DNA of 64,000 nucleotides from Dendrolimus kikuchii (GCA_019925095.2 CM034407.1:8382710-8446709); one strand, 5' to 3'; shown: positions 47,266-60,195, counted from the first letter of the stretch. Notes: a model not told the origin generated them from the sequence alone. Numbers and translations are program-made.

Positions 47266-48900
47266 AATTAAAGAACTTAATCCCATTTGCAATCAGTATT
47301 TCAGGAGCCAAGCGGTGTCTAAGCCTTTTTTTATTCACAACTCTACGGACTCGAGTTCCGTACTCTTTTTTACAACTTAATTTCTAAGAAAATTTTTAGA
47401 GTTCATACACGCTTATTGGTTATTTTTGTTATTGTGTGTGATATTAATTTAGTGTTTTTTGTGTTGTGGTTACCTTACGAATAACTTATTATATTAATTT
47501 ATTCTAATTTTAATACTAAACTTATACTAACGTAGAGTGTATCTGTCTAAACCTTAAATTTTTCAACAGCGACTAAGCATCTCGGTGCCTTTTTTACGTC
47601 TGCATGTTACTTTTAACCAATAACTTATTCGTGAAAACCTGTCATTGGCTTTCTTTTGTTAATTATAGTTATCTAATCCAATGTATTTAGCTGTAGGTTG
47701 TCCATAAATAAATAAATAAATTAATTAATGTCTTTAAAATAGAACTGCGTGAATATTTAATAAAGAAAACTTAAAAGGCTTACTTTTAAAATAATTTAAT
47801 TCGTATACATACCTAATAGCTAGTAATAATTATTATCAAATATTTTGTAAGCTGCAAATGTGGCTGGACACAGTGATACCATATTTAGTTATACTGATAT
47901 TAGTTAACGTGTATTTATAAAATGTTATTTTCTAATAAATAAATAAATATTGCTATAGACAAACTTGGTAAAAATCGATCTCTATGTTGTTTACCCTAAA
48001 CGAAAGCTTATCTAATATATAATCTACCTAATCTGGTGTGATATGCTACTGATTTTGTATTATACAAATAATTTAAATTAATTACCTACGTGGTACTTGG
48101 AAATTCTCAACTAAGGTATCAATCCCAAAATCAGTTTTTGACATTTATTTCCTTATTGTTAATTGAAATTGTTTAGCTGAATACTGAATTTCTATATGTA
48201 GACGGTTCACTGAAACGTCACTGTTATATTGTCAGGAGTGATATGTTGTCAATGTCACTTTCGCGGAGCGTCGTGGCTAAGGAAGCGAGGTGGCCGCAAG
48301 AGGGAAGATATAACCTCTTCTAAAGAATGGTCGCCAGCGCACCAAGTATTCGACGAACCGCGATCCATTGCCTTAATCAAAGTGAATTATAACATAATCA
48401 GTGTTAATTCAAGAGAGATGATTGTTATTTAAGTAATAGAAACATTACATTGGTAAAGATCACAAAAGAAATAACCCACATCATGCCATGATGAATTATG
48501 ATGAATAAAGCCTTTTCCTGAGCTTATACGGCTCTGATGAGCTTACATATACTTCTAATGAGATCAAAACATGTGTACATCAAAATCTTCATACATATTA
48601 ACACGGCTGCCATGTTTCGAAAAAACAAATTTGATTTGATATACAAATTAGTTTAAGACAACTACGCCATCTGTTATCCGAATAAAGTATTACAAACTTG
48701 AAAAAAATAATGTTTATCTCGGTATATTTCATCTTTTTATTTTTATAACAGCTGGTTTAAGGTTATGTTAAACTCATTTTGATATTTTTGGAATTTTTAT
48801 AATACTGTACAGATATTATTTTTGAATATGCAAAAACAGTGGAATGAGTTGAAGAGGAAGAAAAAAGATTCTAGAAATATTGGGGATTATTCAGTTATAT
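47266..48900. other. Intron, nothing recognised
   Basis: The frame at 48229-48432 covers a GC-richer patch (48235-48360) with no known domain. Confidence 0.4.
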
Positions 48901-49118
48901 TACGGCCTCTGTGGTTGAACGGGCTAAGCCGTTGCCGGCTTACTTCGCTGCAACGCAGAAGCTCCGGGTTCTATACCTGGTATGGTAAATTTCGAAAACA
49001 ATTTTTCTCCGTTATTTATTATGGTCTGGGTGTCTGAGATCGGCCCCAGAGTAGTCCGTTGTATGTTACCCACAACACAAGCGTAACTTACTTAATTTGG
49101 GGATATACAATATGTGCG
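48901..49118 (+). mobile_element. tRNA-headed SINE family 2
   Basis: GGCCTCTGTGGTTGAACGGG gives the A-box region and CTCCGGGTTCTATACCTGG a B-box region. The body ends GCGTAACTTACTTAATTTGG, followed by TTTA-type repeats. The tRNA-like head folds only partly and has no proper anticodon arm, so it is not a tRNA gene. Confidence 0.8.
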
Positions 49119-49755
49119 TTTGTCTGACGATTATCTATTTATTTATTATTTATTATATACCATCAGAAAGAAAAAAATCTTAAGAAATTGCGATAAATAT
49201 CAGAATTGGTATTGTATTGTATTTATTTTTTATTTATCCTCTATAACCAGGTCTGTAAAATGTAAGAATATATTCTTTTTAATTATTTTTGCCAGTATTT
49301 AAGTCGTAGATTATGAGCTGGGTGTAATCATTTTTGAGCCCCATTGTAACATAATACATGGTAATACTTAGGAAGCAAGTGTTGGGGAGGCAGGGGTAAT
49401 ACGGTTATATTGGATGATGTAAACTCTGTAATTAACTCATTTAAGACTATGGGTGAGGGTTACGTATATTATGTATAACTCCGTCGAATTCATGAGTATG
49501 TAAAATCTTAACACCGACTTTTATGTTATTCCTGAGTACGTATATTATATAGAGATTATTTTACTTCATTCTGATTGTCAAATTATTTACGCAATAAAAT
49601 ATATGATTTTCTTGAGATGTCCTTATAGGTTTTAGAAGTTTTTGGTTAGATAAAATTTATTTTCATTTCTTTTACTTTGCATGTAAATACTTTACAATCT
49701 ACCGTAGCAGTTTAGTTAGTAACGATCTCAAGTCACATTCAAACGAAACAACAAG

Positions 49756-49880
49756 AACAATAGTCTTTATTGTATACCAACATATAAACAGTAACACATT
49801 TTCAACAGTACAAACAGTAGTAGTACAATGGGCGGCCTTATTGCTTAAAGCAATCTCTTCCAGGCAAGCTTTGGATAGAC
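49756..49880 (-). mobile_element. LINE 3'-end family, diverged subfamily
   Basis: AGTCTTTATTGTATACCAAC, ACAATGGGCGGCCTTATTGC and ATCTCTTCCAGGCAAGC. Confidence 0.7.
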
Positions 49881-50003
49881 AAGTATCTTCGTCATAATAA
49901 TATAATTTCTTGGCGCGCAGCTTAAGATTATACTACTAATGATAATAAGTGTGATAATAATAATATAATAGATAAGTATATAATTGATAGAAACCTGAGT
50001 TTG

Positions 50004-50215
50004 AGCATGCACTACTTAGGCAGTTTTCTGACCTAATGTTGCATAAAATTATAACTACCATGTATAGACAGCAAAGGAGAATACCGTGATGAAACATGTG
50101 CATTGAGATAACCGATGTGTCTAACTCGCCATTCCATCTTGGGCAAGCGTGGGGGATATAGTGTACAGGTATACTGCCCGGTCCCACTAAAAGTGGGAAG
50201 ATCCCGATCGCATCA
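50004..50215 (+). mobile_element. SINE family 1, head missing
   Basis: Starts at GAGCATGCACTACTTAGGCA, matching the body of 39704-40015 from just past the B box. Continues to AAAGTGGGAAGATCCCGATC. Confidence 0.8.
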
Positions 50216-50999
50216 GCTTAAATTGCGATTACCTGGCAGATTTATTATAAAGTGTAAAATAAAGTAAAATTCTGTTTCTACTATTGACCTGAAGACTCCA
50301 CAAGTTGTCCACACTCACTTTAATATCTATATATACATTTCTGTTATACCATATTAGTCAACAAGTGTTAGATTAATACATTTATTTTTAACCATATATT
50401 TAAACAGATTATCAGAAATATCAATAAGTTGCTACAGATGTAACATCGCGTGTAATTAAAATTAACCAATAGATACAAGTGACAATGAACAAAGTAGAAA
50501 TAACAATCAAGAGAACGCATACAAGTATCTACTGTGAAAACTATTATTTCTAGTATTTTTTCCAGAATTGTATAAGGGACCATTTTAACCTATTGAACCT
50601 AAAAATATAATTATTCATTCATCACTCTTTATTTTAAAAAAACCTGTTTCTTCCTTGAGGGTATATTTGTTCGTGACACTATCATTAACAGTATAATGAA
50701 CGAGACAATCGTCAAAATATATTTATTTACTTTTCCGATTACACAATGTAAGCTTTAAATCCACCGAATTGTGGTATTAATTTCCCTCCAACACTTCTTA
50801 CTTTTACGTAATTCTCAGCACCTGATGTATAAAAGGAAAAAAGACTTTACCTAGAAGAAATAAAAACTATTTTCGTTTATCGATATTCATGACTTTTATC
50901 TAATTCAATGGGTAAAGAAAAGTGAAGGTTATTGTTATTAAGTTAAGGTTTATTTTAGTGAAAACATGAGTGAGTAGGGTATATGACGACTATCATCGA

Positions 51000-51125
51000 C
51001 CGCATGCATGTCACGTGCGCGCCACGCGTCATCTCCGATAATCTTCTTTGCCGGACTCCTTTGTTATAATTTGTTGCTGCACCGATATATTCTCGCTACC
51101 GACCCCCCATGAGATCGGAATCTCA
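51000..51125. promoter_or_regulatory. GC-richer unique patch in the Pax6 intron
   Basis: Contains CACGTG and CATGCATG within CGACCGCATGCATGTCACGT, and GCGCGCCACGCGTCATC; no repeat match in the window. Candidate conserved non-coding DNA. Confidence 0.2.
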
Positions 51126-51639
51126 GATATGATCCGTAATGATATTTTAAATCACTGTTTTGAACGAGATATTTATTGGGTGCGTCTACATTTTCAAAAC
51201 AATGTTATTGTATAAAATTATAACTCAATAAAAATAAAATATTCACAAAACAAATAATATCAAAGTTTTTATGTAAAATGGTAACAATTAATCGATTAGA
51301 AGTTTTCCACAGAGTTCTCCTTAAAGCATTAAACAACCCATTTAAAAATGTATTTGTAGCCCCACTTATCACCATACCAATTGGATTTTTTTATAACTAT
51401 AGTGACTATCAAATTTGTCATTTTATTCTTGTTTTTAAAGTCTTCTAATTCACGGCAAAAACAAAATAAAAATTAGGTCGTAAAAAATATTGGAATAATG
51501 CTAAGGAAGTAACGAAAGTGTTAATTTATATTCCTGTCTACGCTGGTTGTCTTTTAAGCTTTCTGAGCGCGACAATTTATATTTTAAAAATAAGTCATTT
51601 TAGGTAGAATTTCATAGGAAATTGATAAAATTAAAGTGC

Positions 51640-51905
51640 CCAATGCATCCCTGTAACATTTCAATAGAACGTCACCAAAAGTCACTAACATGGTCACCGA
51701 AAAAAATTGCAACGAGTCCCGCAACTGACGTTAAAGTGACAAGAAAATATCGCGACACAATGAAATAAAGTTGTCATCCCCATTTAAAGGGCCGGGGAGC
51801 GTGCTAAATGCATTAATTTGGCCTGGATTTAGTGGCCCGGAAGTGATTTGCTACGGGAACGCATGTTCCACTGTGATATGACCCTGTGACAACAATTGAC
51901 CCTCT
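51640..51905. promoter_or_regulatory. Unique patch with repeated GTCAC motifs
   Basis: GTCACC and GTCACT repeat at 51671-51699, followed by GTGACAAG and GCTAAATGCATTAATTTGG (homeodomain/POU-like). No repeat match. Candidate regulatory DNA. Confidence 0.2.
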
Positions 51906-52789
51906 TACCTCACACTTTTTGTTTTAGGCAAATTCAAACTCTAAATACACTTAATTCAAGATATAAATTCAGTTAGCAATAAAACTTTAGTTTTATAATA
52001 CTGGAGTTTAACAAAGTTAATTTTTTGTTGAGGGTAGTTACTGTAAAGGCTTAACGATATAAAGTTAGCGCTTTTGTTGTATTTTTGCGACACTTGATTA
52101 AACTTTTTACAACATCAGATATTTTTTATTGTCACTATTGTTTTAAGAAGATTTCGTGGGATATCTTGCATTTTTATATTGAAAGATAAATACACATATG
52201 ACATATCGTATATTCCTAAGCTATGTAAAGTATGCTTGTGTTGTGAGTAAAATAGAACGGACAGCTCTAGGGGTGGATCTCTGGTTCTTATTATATATAC
52301 AATTTAAGGTATCTTAAACGCGCCATGGTACATTATGGTACATGGACCTTCATCATCGGGACCTAAAAGTAGAGTTTCTTACAAACGTAGTTAGAAAATA
52401 TGTTGAAGTGTTCTATAAGTACTATAAACATAATTAAAGTGTAGTAGTATTATCAATCTGTACAAAAACACGCGATAAAAGTATCTTCGGCTTAGTAAGA
52501 GAGGTATTAATGGACACCTTAATACAAATATATTTAGTTGAATTAGGTTACATGTAAATTACTTATTAATTTCATTATAACGTATTGTAATGTTATATTT
52601 TTAATGTACTCTATTAAAAATGCTCATCTCTAGTTCTTATGGTACCTACTACTTTAGTATATAGAGTAAAATATTTTATGTTATATACTCGTAAGTACCA
52701 AATTTGTATGAAAATTGTCTAATGCCAAGTGTGAGAAGATGAAACAAATCAACTTACATTTATATTTATATGCATGAACATATTACATT

Positions 52790-52931
52790 ACAATATTACA
52801 GTTGGGGTTGTCTGGAAGAGATCGCTTTTTAGCGATAAGACCGCCCTTTGTACATAACTAGATATAATTTTAGTCTTTAAGTTCATGTTTGTATTGGTGT
52901 ACAATAAAGAGTTATCTATCTATCTATCTAT
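52790..52931 (+). mobile_element. LINE 3'-end family, plus strand, with (TATC)n tail
   Basis: GTCTGGAAGAGATCGCTTTT, TAGCGATAAGACCGCCCTTT, TTGGTGTACAATAAAGAGTT, then (ATCT)n to 52931. Shows the sense orientation of the family. Confidence 0.8.
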
Positions 52932-54871
52932 ATTAAAATATGAAAATCGTATAGTCCACGTAAAACTATATGATAGCTGTTAGTTTCAACAAGAACTATA
53001 TTTTCTATACCAAAATAAAACAAAGTACGATAAAGCAATACGTATATAATATAATTTTTCACACTAAACAAGTCGAACAAAATCAAATTGCTGCAAAATA
53101 CACCTTTGGTATAAAGGGCTCCTTACATCGAATCGATCCCCCTGATGTTAATATATTCAATCTTTAAGCACCCTCTTAGTTATATCTCTACAAAATCAAT
53201 ATAACCTGATATTTAATAAATATGAAGATCTAAGAACCCCAAACCTTTTGGCTACATATTGTTCTATTATTTATGGACTTGAGAGATGTGAAATTGCTGC
53301 GTAAAGTAACATTTTCCAATTTTAGGGTAATGGGAGTAGTATACTATAGTCATGTTTTTCAAGGCGGATGGCAGATTTTCTCATGATATATTACTTCACT
53401 CTTTAGTTGTTATAGTAATAAGCCTTAACTGCTTAAGTGGTTCATGCCTCTTGGTCAGGTTTCAAACCCGTATCATTCGATAGAAACGTCGGTGATTTAA
53501 CTATATACATACGATGATTTTCACAAGTATTTACGATGAAAATCGTCGAAGTAATTTTACCGATACTTTCAAATGTCGATTGTTCTATCTTATTAGAAAA
53601 TGGTCTTAAAACAATACTTTAAACGTTATATTAACACATTAACATAACCGTGCGTGTGCATTGTGCAATCACCGTTATTTATACCTATAAACCATCTTTA
53701 ACGGTCCCCTGATAACTTAAAGACTTTATCCCCTGTACAGGAATTTTTACGGCAACAAAAGCCTTCATATTTTCTTTATTCATGTCGTGTCAAAATCGCC
53801 CGTCTTCCCCCTGGTCTTTAGACGTACGAAAGATATCTACCGCTAACTCTTTCACGCCCATTAAAAAGTATATACCCATCCCTTTCCATAATTCTCCCTC
53901 TGTTTCGGTTTTTATGTTTTTCTCGATATTCCCCGAGAGTACTTAATGCGACGCTTTTCGTTTTTTTTCTTAAACCCGTCAACGACAGGGTGATGTCGCA
54001 AAATTCTTAATTAATTTATGTTAAGCATTTAGGAGTGTGAGGAGGGGAGAATTGTCTCGCAATAAAACGATGTTTTAGTATGCTATAGTGTCGCAGGTCG
54101 TAAAGTAGCGTTGTCATTTTTGTACATTTGTATATTCAGGTTGTTTATGAACCTTTAGCGCTACATTAGGTTTTATTACGTTTGCATTGACTTTGCGAAA
54201 ACATTTAAAGAGTTAAGTACGATAAACATTTTTGGGAAACAACTGAATATTAAGTATATTTTTATTTTCTTTGCGAAGCATTATGAAAATTTATCCATGT
54301 TCTAAATATTAACCATTTTATTTCTTAAACGGTTATTAGTAATACCTAGTAGATACTAATTATGAAGATTTTTGTTCATGTTATAATACAAATGCTTACC
54401 ACTGATAAAAGACTATTGTTATGTGCATGATTGGATGTGTGATTCATTTTACAACATATTCTGCAATCTCTCTCTATTCTTTCACCTTCTCCCAATTATA
54501 ATATTTGGCCTCGGCACAATAGGTCTTTTTCTTCTATACTCCTCTATTCTAACATACGTCCTCAGTCACATCACAAATCATCATATCACCCTTCATAAAA
54601 TCCGACCGTGTTGGTCTACCTTTACATTTGTACCCATCAATCTTGCAGTTTAACATTATTAATATATCACATTACTATCATCCATACTCATTAGATGTTC
54701 ATACCACTTTAGTCTTCTTCCTCTCAATTTTCCAGTCATGAGGTCAACTTGGATTATTGTTTAAACAACAATCAATAAATAACTAATATATTTAACTTAT
54801 CAGAAACACAACATAACATAAATACAGAATCACACAACCTATAACGTATTGTAAGGTCATTAAAAGTGTTT
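52932..54871. other. Repeat-poor intron
   Basis: No gene or repeat recognised. 53690-54000 is less AT-rich and unique in the window. Confidence 0.45.
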
Positions 54872-54879
54872 TAATTGAT

Positions 54880-55055
54880 CGTGTACTAGCAGAAGGTGAT
54901 GTCAGGAGTCTTAAGGACAGACGAGCTTGCATGACAAGAGTTATGAATGTCAAAGAGGCAAGTGAGGTGTGTAAGAATAAGCCTAAATGCCACTCTGTTG
55001 TTCGTGCCTACCCCGCAAGGGAACTGGCGTGAAGTTATGTATGTATGTATGTATG
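54880..55055 (+). mobile_element. RTE 3'-truncated insertion (~176 bp)
   Basis: Copy of the last ~50 codons (DRVLAEGDVRSL onward) plus an (ATGT)n tail. TAATTGAT occurs at 54872-54879 and 55056-55063. It overlaps the element's own ATTGAT, so the exact 5' edge is ambiguous. Confidence 0.88.
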
Positions 55056-55340
55056 TAATTGATTTGCATGTTAATTACCCTATTTTGTATATTTGTACTA
55101 ATATGTGAAAGTGTGTTTTTTTGGGTATTTGTTAATTTTCTTTTTATGGCTAAGAGACAAACTGAGTACATATCATGATAAGTACAGATAAATCGAGACG
55201 TATTTGCGTTTGTAGTGTCAGCAGTGTAGTGTTTGTAGTGTAGTGTACTGTCAGCACATAAATAAATAAACGAGTATTTTCTATTATATATTTTTATAGG
55301 CTAGTACTTAATATGAAACTAATAATATTAAACGATATTT

Positions 55341-55387
55341 GCATAACTTCATCCCAGTTCCCTTATGGGGTTGCCACGAACAACAGA
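55341..55387 (-). mobile_element. RTE micro-insertion, 47 bp, old
   Basis: Minus-strand remnant of the last ~14 codons with several substitutions and no repeat tail. Flanked by a 12-bp duplication with one mismatch (TAAACGATATTT at 55329-55340, TAAACGGTATTT at 55388-55399). The flanks show it is a discrete insertion and not the remains of a longer copy. Confidence 0.85.
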
Positions 55388-55399
55388 TAAACGGTATTT

Positions 55400-56542
55400 A
55401 AATAATAAATATTAATATTAGACAGAATGTTTAATACTAAATGTCAAGTTTAGAAGTCCTGTAAATATACAAACGTCAAAACGTCTCGAAGCTAATTCAC
55501 TTGTATATGTTTTTGATAAAAGGAAACAAGGGATACGTTTTGTCTAGAAGATTGAGACAGTTACTACGAGTAACAAATTCATAATTAACGCAATCAATTT
55601 TTCGTTCTCTTAACCTACTTTATAGATTACAAAGGTGGTAATTGAGATCATAAGCAAATGGTACGATTATTACCTTTCACCAAAAAAAAAATACACACAC
55701 ACCCACAGATTACTTTCTTTCCTAGAAAGTAATGTGTGTGTGTCAACATGTTTAGTGGTACAAAAACAAATAGTGAGTACACTCAAAGAAACTCAGCAGC
55801 ATATATTTTATCTTTAAATCTAGTCAAATCTGTTACTTACTTGCGGCGATAGGCAATTTTGTAATAATAAAAAATTAAAGTAAGTAATTTGTGAATAACG
55901 TACTTGATAATACATTTATTTTTTTGTCTTTAAACTTCCTTAATCTAAAAGTTGTTCCTAATAGATGAAAAAAATGCTTCTAAGGTTGCATGTTTGCATG
56001 TTACACCTCCTTAAGTCTTGCGCCCCTGGTGACCGCTTTTAAGGCCAGCCGTAGCTACGATTCTGATTGATCACGGCGCATACACCATGCTACAAAGTAT
56101 TAGTGCATATAGCCAGCAAAGAAATTAAAATTACTCTTTATTTCTATTATATCGAGAAATCAACCTTTATATTCGAAGACGTATCGACGCAAAGGATGTC
56201 ACCGAAGGGAGCCGCCCCGTATTCAAAAAAGGGAAAATGATGAAAAAAAGTTATAACGTCATATTGTTTTGCCGCGAAGTGGGAAGGGGGACAGAAAGGG
56301 GAGCCCTGTATAGTGCTGGGGAAAGATAAGGCGTTATAGCATCCTGTATATAAGTAGAGATGTGCACCATTGTGTTTTACGATTCGCCCCTTGAAAGATT
56401 TTTCTCTGCTTTCCCAAGGCGTCAAAGCGTACCTTGCCCAAGTACCGACTCTATAGCTTAAGGACCAATAAAACGATGGCTTCACGGATCATCTCGTAAA
56501 CAAACGTGTTATGTCAAAGATTTAAAAAATGCTTCGATTTAC
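55400..56542. other. Intron, nothing recognised
   Basis: A minus-strand frame at 56147-56485 is unrecognised; it may be an unidentified part of the LINE relic beginning at 56543. Confidence 0.4.
55692..55743. repeat. Inverted repeat with AC/GT runs
   Basis: ATTACTTTCT at 55709-55718 pairs with AGAAAGTAAT at 55724-55733, extended by ACACACACAC on the left and GTGTGTGTGT on the right. Confidence 0.85.
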
Positions 56543-56867
56543 TTAGGTTTTAAACGATTTTTCATACAGTACAGGTTTGCGTTTGACCATTATCGCGCCC
56601 GATCTCGAGCGGAGATATGGTCTGAGATGGAACATGCTTACGTAGAAGGTGCCTAATTCACATGGGACTTGATGATTGTAGGTTCGGAGAAAAACATGCT
56701 CCAGCAGTGAGTTCCAGTCCTTTGTGGCGCGCCTAATGAAGAGGGACGCGAAGCGATTTGTTCGTATAGATTCTATGTCCACCACATACCGATGCTGCAT
56801 GCGAGTGCTTCTGGTTGTCCAATAATGGAAGCGGGTTAAGATGGAAAAGCTCCAATGCACACTCTAC

Positions 56868-56930
56868 TCTATAGTGGGAGGCCTGAGCCCAATAGTAGGA
56901 CGGTTATGGGCTGTTATTATATTATAATTA
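56868..56930 (+). mobile_element. tRNA-headed SINE family 1, 3' end only
   Basis: Matches the 3' end of the SINE at 39704-40015 (TGGGAGGCCTGAGCCCA, then GTAGGACGGTTATGGGCTG) followed by a TTATTATA tail. Inserted into the minus-strand LINE relic. Confidence 0.8.
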
Positions 56931-57024
56931 TACACTTTCCAAAATGTATCCGATAGAAAACCGATAAGCTGGCACCCCTGCATAGAAATTTGAGTCTGAA
57001 TTTTGTCACCGAATAACTGGTTGA

Positions 57025-57234
57025 ATATCAGGACCGACGGTCTATGGAGCAAACGAGTCCTGGAGTGGAGACATATTGGTAAACGTAGTGTAGGACGCCC
57101 GCCAGCCCGGCGGACTGACGACCTGCGCAAGATCTCCGGCAGGGGCTGGATGAGGAAGACGGGATACCTGAAAATGTGGTGCGTACTTGGGGAGGCCTAC
57201 AGTGGACTGAGATTGACTGAAGAAGAAGAAGAAG
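57025..57234 (+). mobile_element. Second RTE-like family insertion with (GAA)n tail
   Basis: 210 bp on the plus strand encoding DGLWSKRVLEWRH, GKRSVGRPPARRTDDLRK and WCVLGEAY, the C-terminus of an RTE-type LINE protein, then TGA and an (AGA)n tail. Flanked by the 8-bp duplication CTGGTTGA at 57017-57024 and 57235-57242. It interrupts an older minus-strand LINE relic (56543-57425) between the codons for INQ and LFG. Confidence 0.88.
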
Positions 57235-57807
57235 CTGGTTGATACCTATCAACTTCCTGACTCTCCGCTTAATCGATTCTAGTGCCTCGAGTTGGTATTT
57301 TACTGAGCCATCCCAAAGGTGAGTACAAGACTCCACACATAGCTCGTATTTGTGCTTTGTAGAGTATCAGGAGCCAGTCTGGAGTGAAGTAACGTCTCAC
57401 CTTCGAGAGTATCTCCGCCCTGCTTTTTAGCCGTAATTTTAAAATTTGATTATTTTCGAAATTCGGAATCCAATGTTATTTAACCCTTATATAATTATCT
57501 TTCCATGGACTATGGATTATACTTGAACACGGTAATCTCTCAGATTGGAGTTCCAAATGTAATAATCAATCAACATGCAATTTTCTACAAAGAATCCGCA
57601 CTCAGAGAGGTTAAAGTTTTGTCAACCATAATATATTACGAGGAATTCAAATTTAATAATGTTCTAATTCATTTAAAAAAAAGATCAATGTGACATTTCC
57701 GGACAAACATTTCTAAGGTTAAAGAACCATTGAAGGTTTTTGGATGCGGCCATTAGTAACTCTAAACTTACAAAGAAAATCTTGGACTATAATTGTTAGG
57801 TACTTAC

Positions 57808-57988
57808 ACTAGGTATATTATCCGAGGTGCAAACTCCTTCACTTAGCAGACGGTCCCTGATCTCCCAGGCGAAGATCGAAGGGCACTCGCGCTTGTACTG
57901 CGCTATTTTGCTGACCACCTCAGCAGTTGCTACTCGAGGCTTGGAACCACCGATCGCTCGGGGTCTAATTGACCCTGTCTCGTAGTAC
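57808..57988 (-). CDS. ey: Pax6/eyeless internal exon: paired domain, end of PAI and most of RED
   Basis: Read on the minus strand, this 181-bp exon completes an arginine codon with its first base and then gives 60 residues from [14 protein letters not shown] to [10 protein letters not shown] with no stop. This is the second half of a Pax6-class paired domain, the DNA-binding domain of a nuclear transcription factor that controls eye development. A polypyrimidine stretch and AG acceptor lie at 57989-57990, and the donor GTAAGT starts at 57807. The entry intron is phase 2 (AG|G codon) and the exit intron phase 0. The next exon on this strand is at 20785-21046 and continues the conserved protein exactly. 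From memory, the stretch [17 protein letters not shown] is nearer Drosophila eyeless than twin of eyeless; the paralogue call is inference, the Pax6 call is firm. The exon encoding the start of the paired domain is not in the window. Confidence 0.96.
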
Positions 57989-57999
57989 CTGGAAGAATA

Positions 58000-59080
58000 A
58001 CAAAGGTTTACCTACAGGTTGAAAGATTAACGGCTGGTCCCCATATCTTTATATTCATTTGCCTAAGGGGCCATCCACAAATTCCTCCTCTACATCTTTG
58101 TCACAGCTGGTTACATTCGTGAAACTACTCCTTAGTGTGACATCACATATTTTGCAATTTTACATCAAGACATTATTAAATGAAAACTGCAATACCGTAA
58201 TTAGTTTTGTTTCCATTACAATTATTTTTTAATAATTTAAACACTATAATCATACAGATAGAGTTGTAAATAATTTGAAGATTTTTGTTAACAGTCCAAA
58301 CGTGTTTTAAAGCTTAAATATATTAGATTTTAAAATGTGACGCCACGAAACTTAGCATTCCTTGTCACGCAATGTTACACTCCGATGGTGATGATCTTCT
58401 CGTGCCAAAAACTCAAAGTACCTATATTCATAAAAAAAATATTTATTAGTTCTGTTACTTACGTAAGTGTTAATGCCACTTCGTATGAAAATTGGGAGTT
58501 TTAGCATTTAAAGTAGGTATAGGAAGAGCGTTGCCAGAATACGTCCCCTTTTCCGTGGGAAGCACATCCAAATTTTCGGTTAATTATTAAGTTACCGTAA
58601 ATTTGATACTTATGATATAAAACTGCCATTTGCAGTATGGTATCAGTCAAGGGGTGGCCAGTGTGGTATCAAGTATCACAGCCGTAGTATCAGGTTTGAT
58701 ACTTTTGCTTTTTGTTTTTAAACATTTATAAAGGTTCTGAACAGCTGTCGTCCAAATTTTGATGCGTAATCGATATTTTTTAACTGACTTTAAACACTAA
58801 GGATACAAATACCTTACTGCATTTGAGGCCATTCATCACAACCGCCTTGAGTGTAAATATACAACACGATTGCTAATACTAGTTGTTGGAATTACGCACT
58901 TTTTACGCACTCTATATTCATCCTTGCATTGTACCGTATCGTTCTAAAATAAATATTAATATTATATGAAAAATCTCGTATTACTTCGCGTCCAAGTTGT
59001 GATATATACAGTCTACGTGCTCTCCACACTAGTTCGTATACTTAACATTTGGGTCGGACGACATATTATATACGTCCATA
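58000..59080. other. Intron upstream of the paired-domain exon, nothing recognised
   Basis: No exon, no clear repeat. GGTATCA recurs at 58639-58700, unexplained. Confidence 0.45.
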
Positions 59081-59159
59081 CTAATATTATAAATGCGAAG
59101 GAGGCTACGTCTGTCTATTACGCTTTCATTAAAAAACGACGGTAGGGATTTTACTGTAA

Positions 59160-59422
59160 TCTATACTAATATTATAAAGAGGAGAGATTTGTATTTTTGG
59201 ATGTTCGTAACGAATACACTCAAAAACTACTGGACCGATTTCAAAATTTTTTTCACCATTCAAATGTTACATTATTCCTTATTAATATAGGCTATATAAA
59301 AATTAAAGATCCCTACTAACATTTTAATATTGTTCCCCATCAATCTAAACAAAATACTTGGCGCTGAAAACGGGTTCTAGATCTTGTTTCCAGGCCAGGA
59401 CAAATTGTGCCGAGACCGCTAG
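59160..59422 (+). mobile_element. Non-autonomous Helitron (263 bp)
   Basis: A|TCTATACTAATATTATAAAG start and GAGACCGCTAG|T end. It lies inside an older relative, whose start-like motif CTAATATTATAAATGCGAAG is at 59081-59101. Confidence 0.8.
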
Positions 59423-60078
59423 TTAAGTATAAATATGTAGTCTCGATACCGAGAATTGACATAATATGATAGGTATACTTTTTATTTCTGGAAATGGACT
59501 TTGTTTTTTAATGAATTGATCGGAATTTTTCGCGGGCGAATAGAGCTCAATATTCTATGCAATGTGACCGGTGTGATTGTTTGCTTTCAAAATAAATTAA
59601 GTTTAAAACTAGGTGCCAGGGTTGCACCCGCGGAAAAAGCGCGGGAAACACCTAGTATATATAACAGAGGAAAGAATTTATTTTTCAGTGCTCACAGACT
59701 TGTCATGTACGTTGTTGTCTTGAAAATTCAATTATTTATGGCTTATTTTTAAATTGACAAATATTCATTACCAAAGTCGTAAAAAGCGTCCCTCTTCTTG
59801 AACTTGTATACCATGTGGTGCAAAATATGAAAAATAATCGAAGTGGTAGAACTTGGAAAATACTTTTCTAAAACAGTTCTGATTACTTGAACATAAATCT
59901 CACCTAAATATAAAAAAATACAGTATCCAACAAGACTTGAAAAAACCAACATAAAAATGATTGACCTAATATTTAATGAAAAAAAAATAATCTCGAATTT
60001 TGCATAATTAAAAACCAGCTTTATTTTGCATACCCACTAATTCTATTAGATCTAATGTCCTTAAATATCATAATGTCA

Positions 60079-60195
60079 GAGAGATAGAGAGATAACACTT
60101 TATTGTACACCATTACAGAAAATACAGAAAAACTTATAGCCTAAAAATATTCTAAATGTGCACAATGGGCGGTATTATCGCTTAAGAAGCGATCG
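60079..60195 (-). mobile_element. LINE 3'-end family, minus strand
   Basis: GATAACACTTTATTGTACAC to GGCGGTATTATCGCTTAAGA; nearly identical to 10081-10190 over the shared part. Confidence 0.75.

Larger units (their letters stand above)
50216..52789. other. Largely repeat-poor intron
   Basis: The longest stretch in the window without a recognised mobile element; holds the two candidate regulatory patches at 51.0 and 51.7 kb. Confidence 0.5.
56543..57425 (-). pseudogene. LINE reverse-transcriptase C-terminal relic, interrupted
   Basis: On the minus strand, 57425-57243 reads KSRAEILSKVRRYFTPDWLL, YKAQIRAMCG and, after a one-base shift, ESCTHLWDGSVKYQLEALES, followed by RRVRKLIGINQ. This continues after the RTE insertion (57025-57234) with LFGDKIQTQ, and after a SINE tail (56868-56930) with MQHRYVVDIESIRTNRFASL and ATKDWNSLLEHVF. 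This order is typical of the region after the reverse transcriptase in Jockey/CR1-like LINEs of Lepidoptera; clade choice is inference. Frameshifts and two insertions make it a dead fragment. The frame at 56543-56860 is its last piece. Confidence 0.8.
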
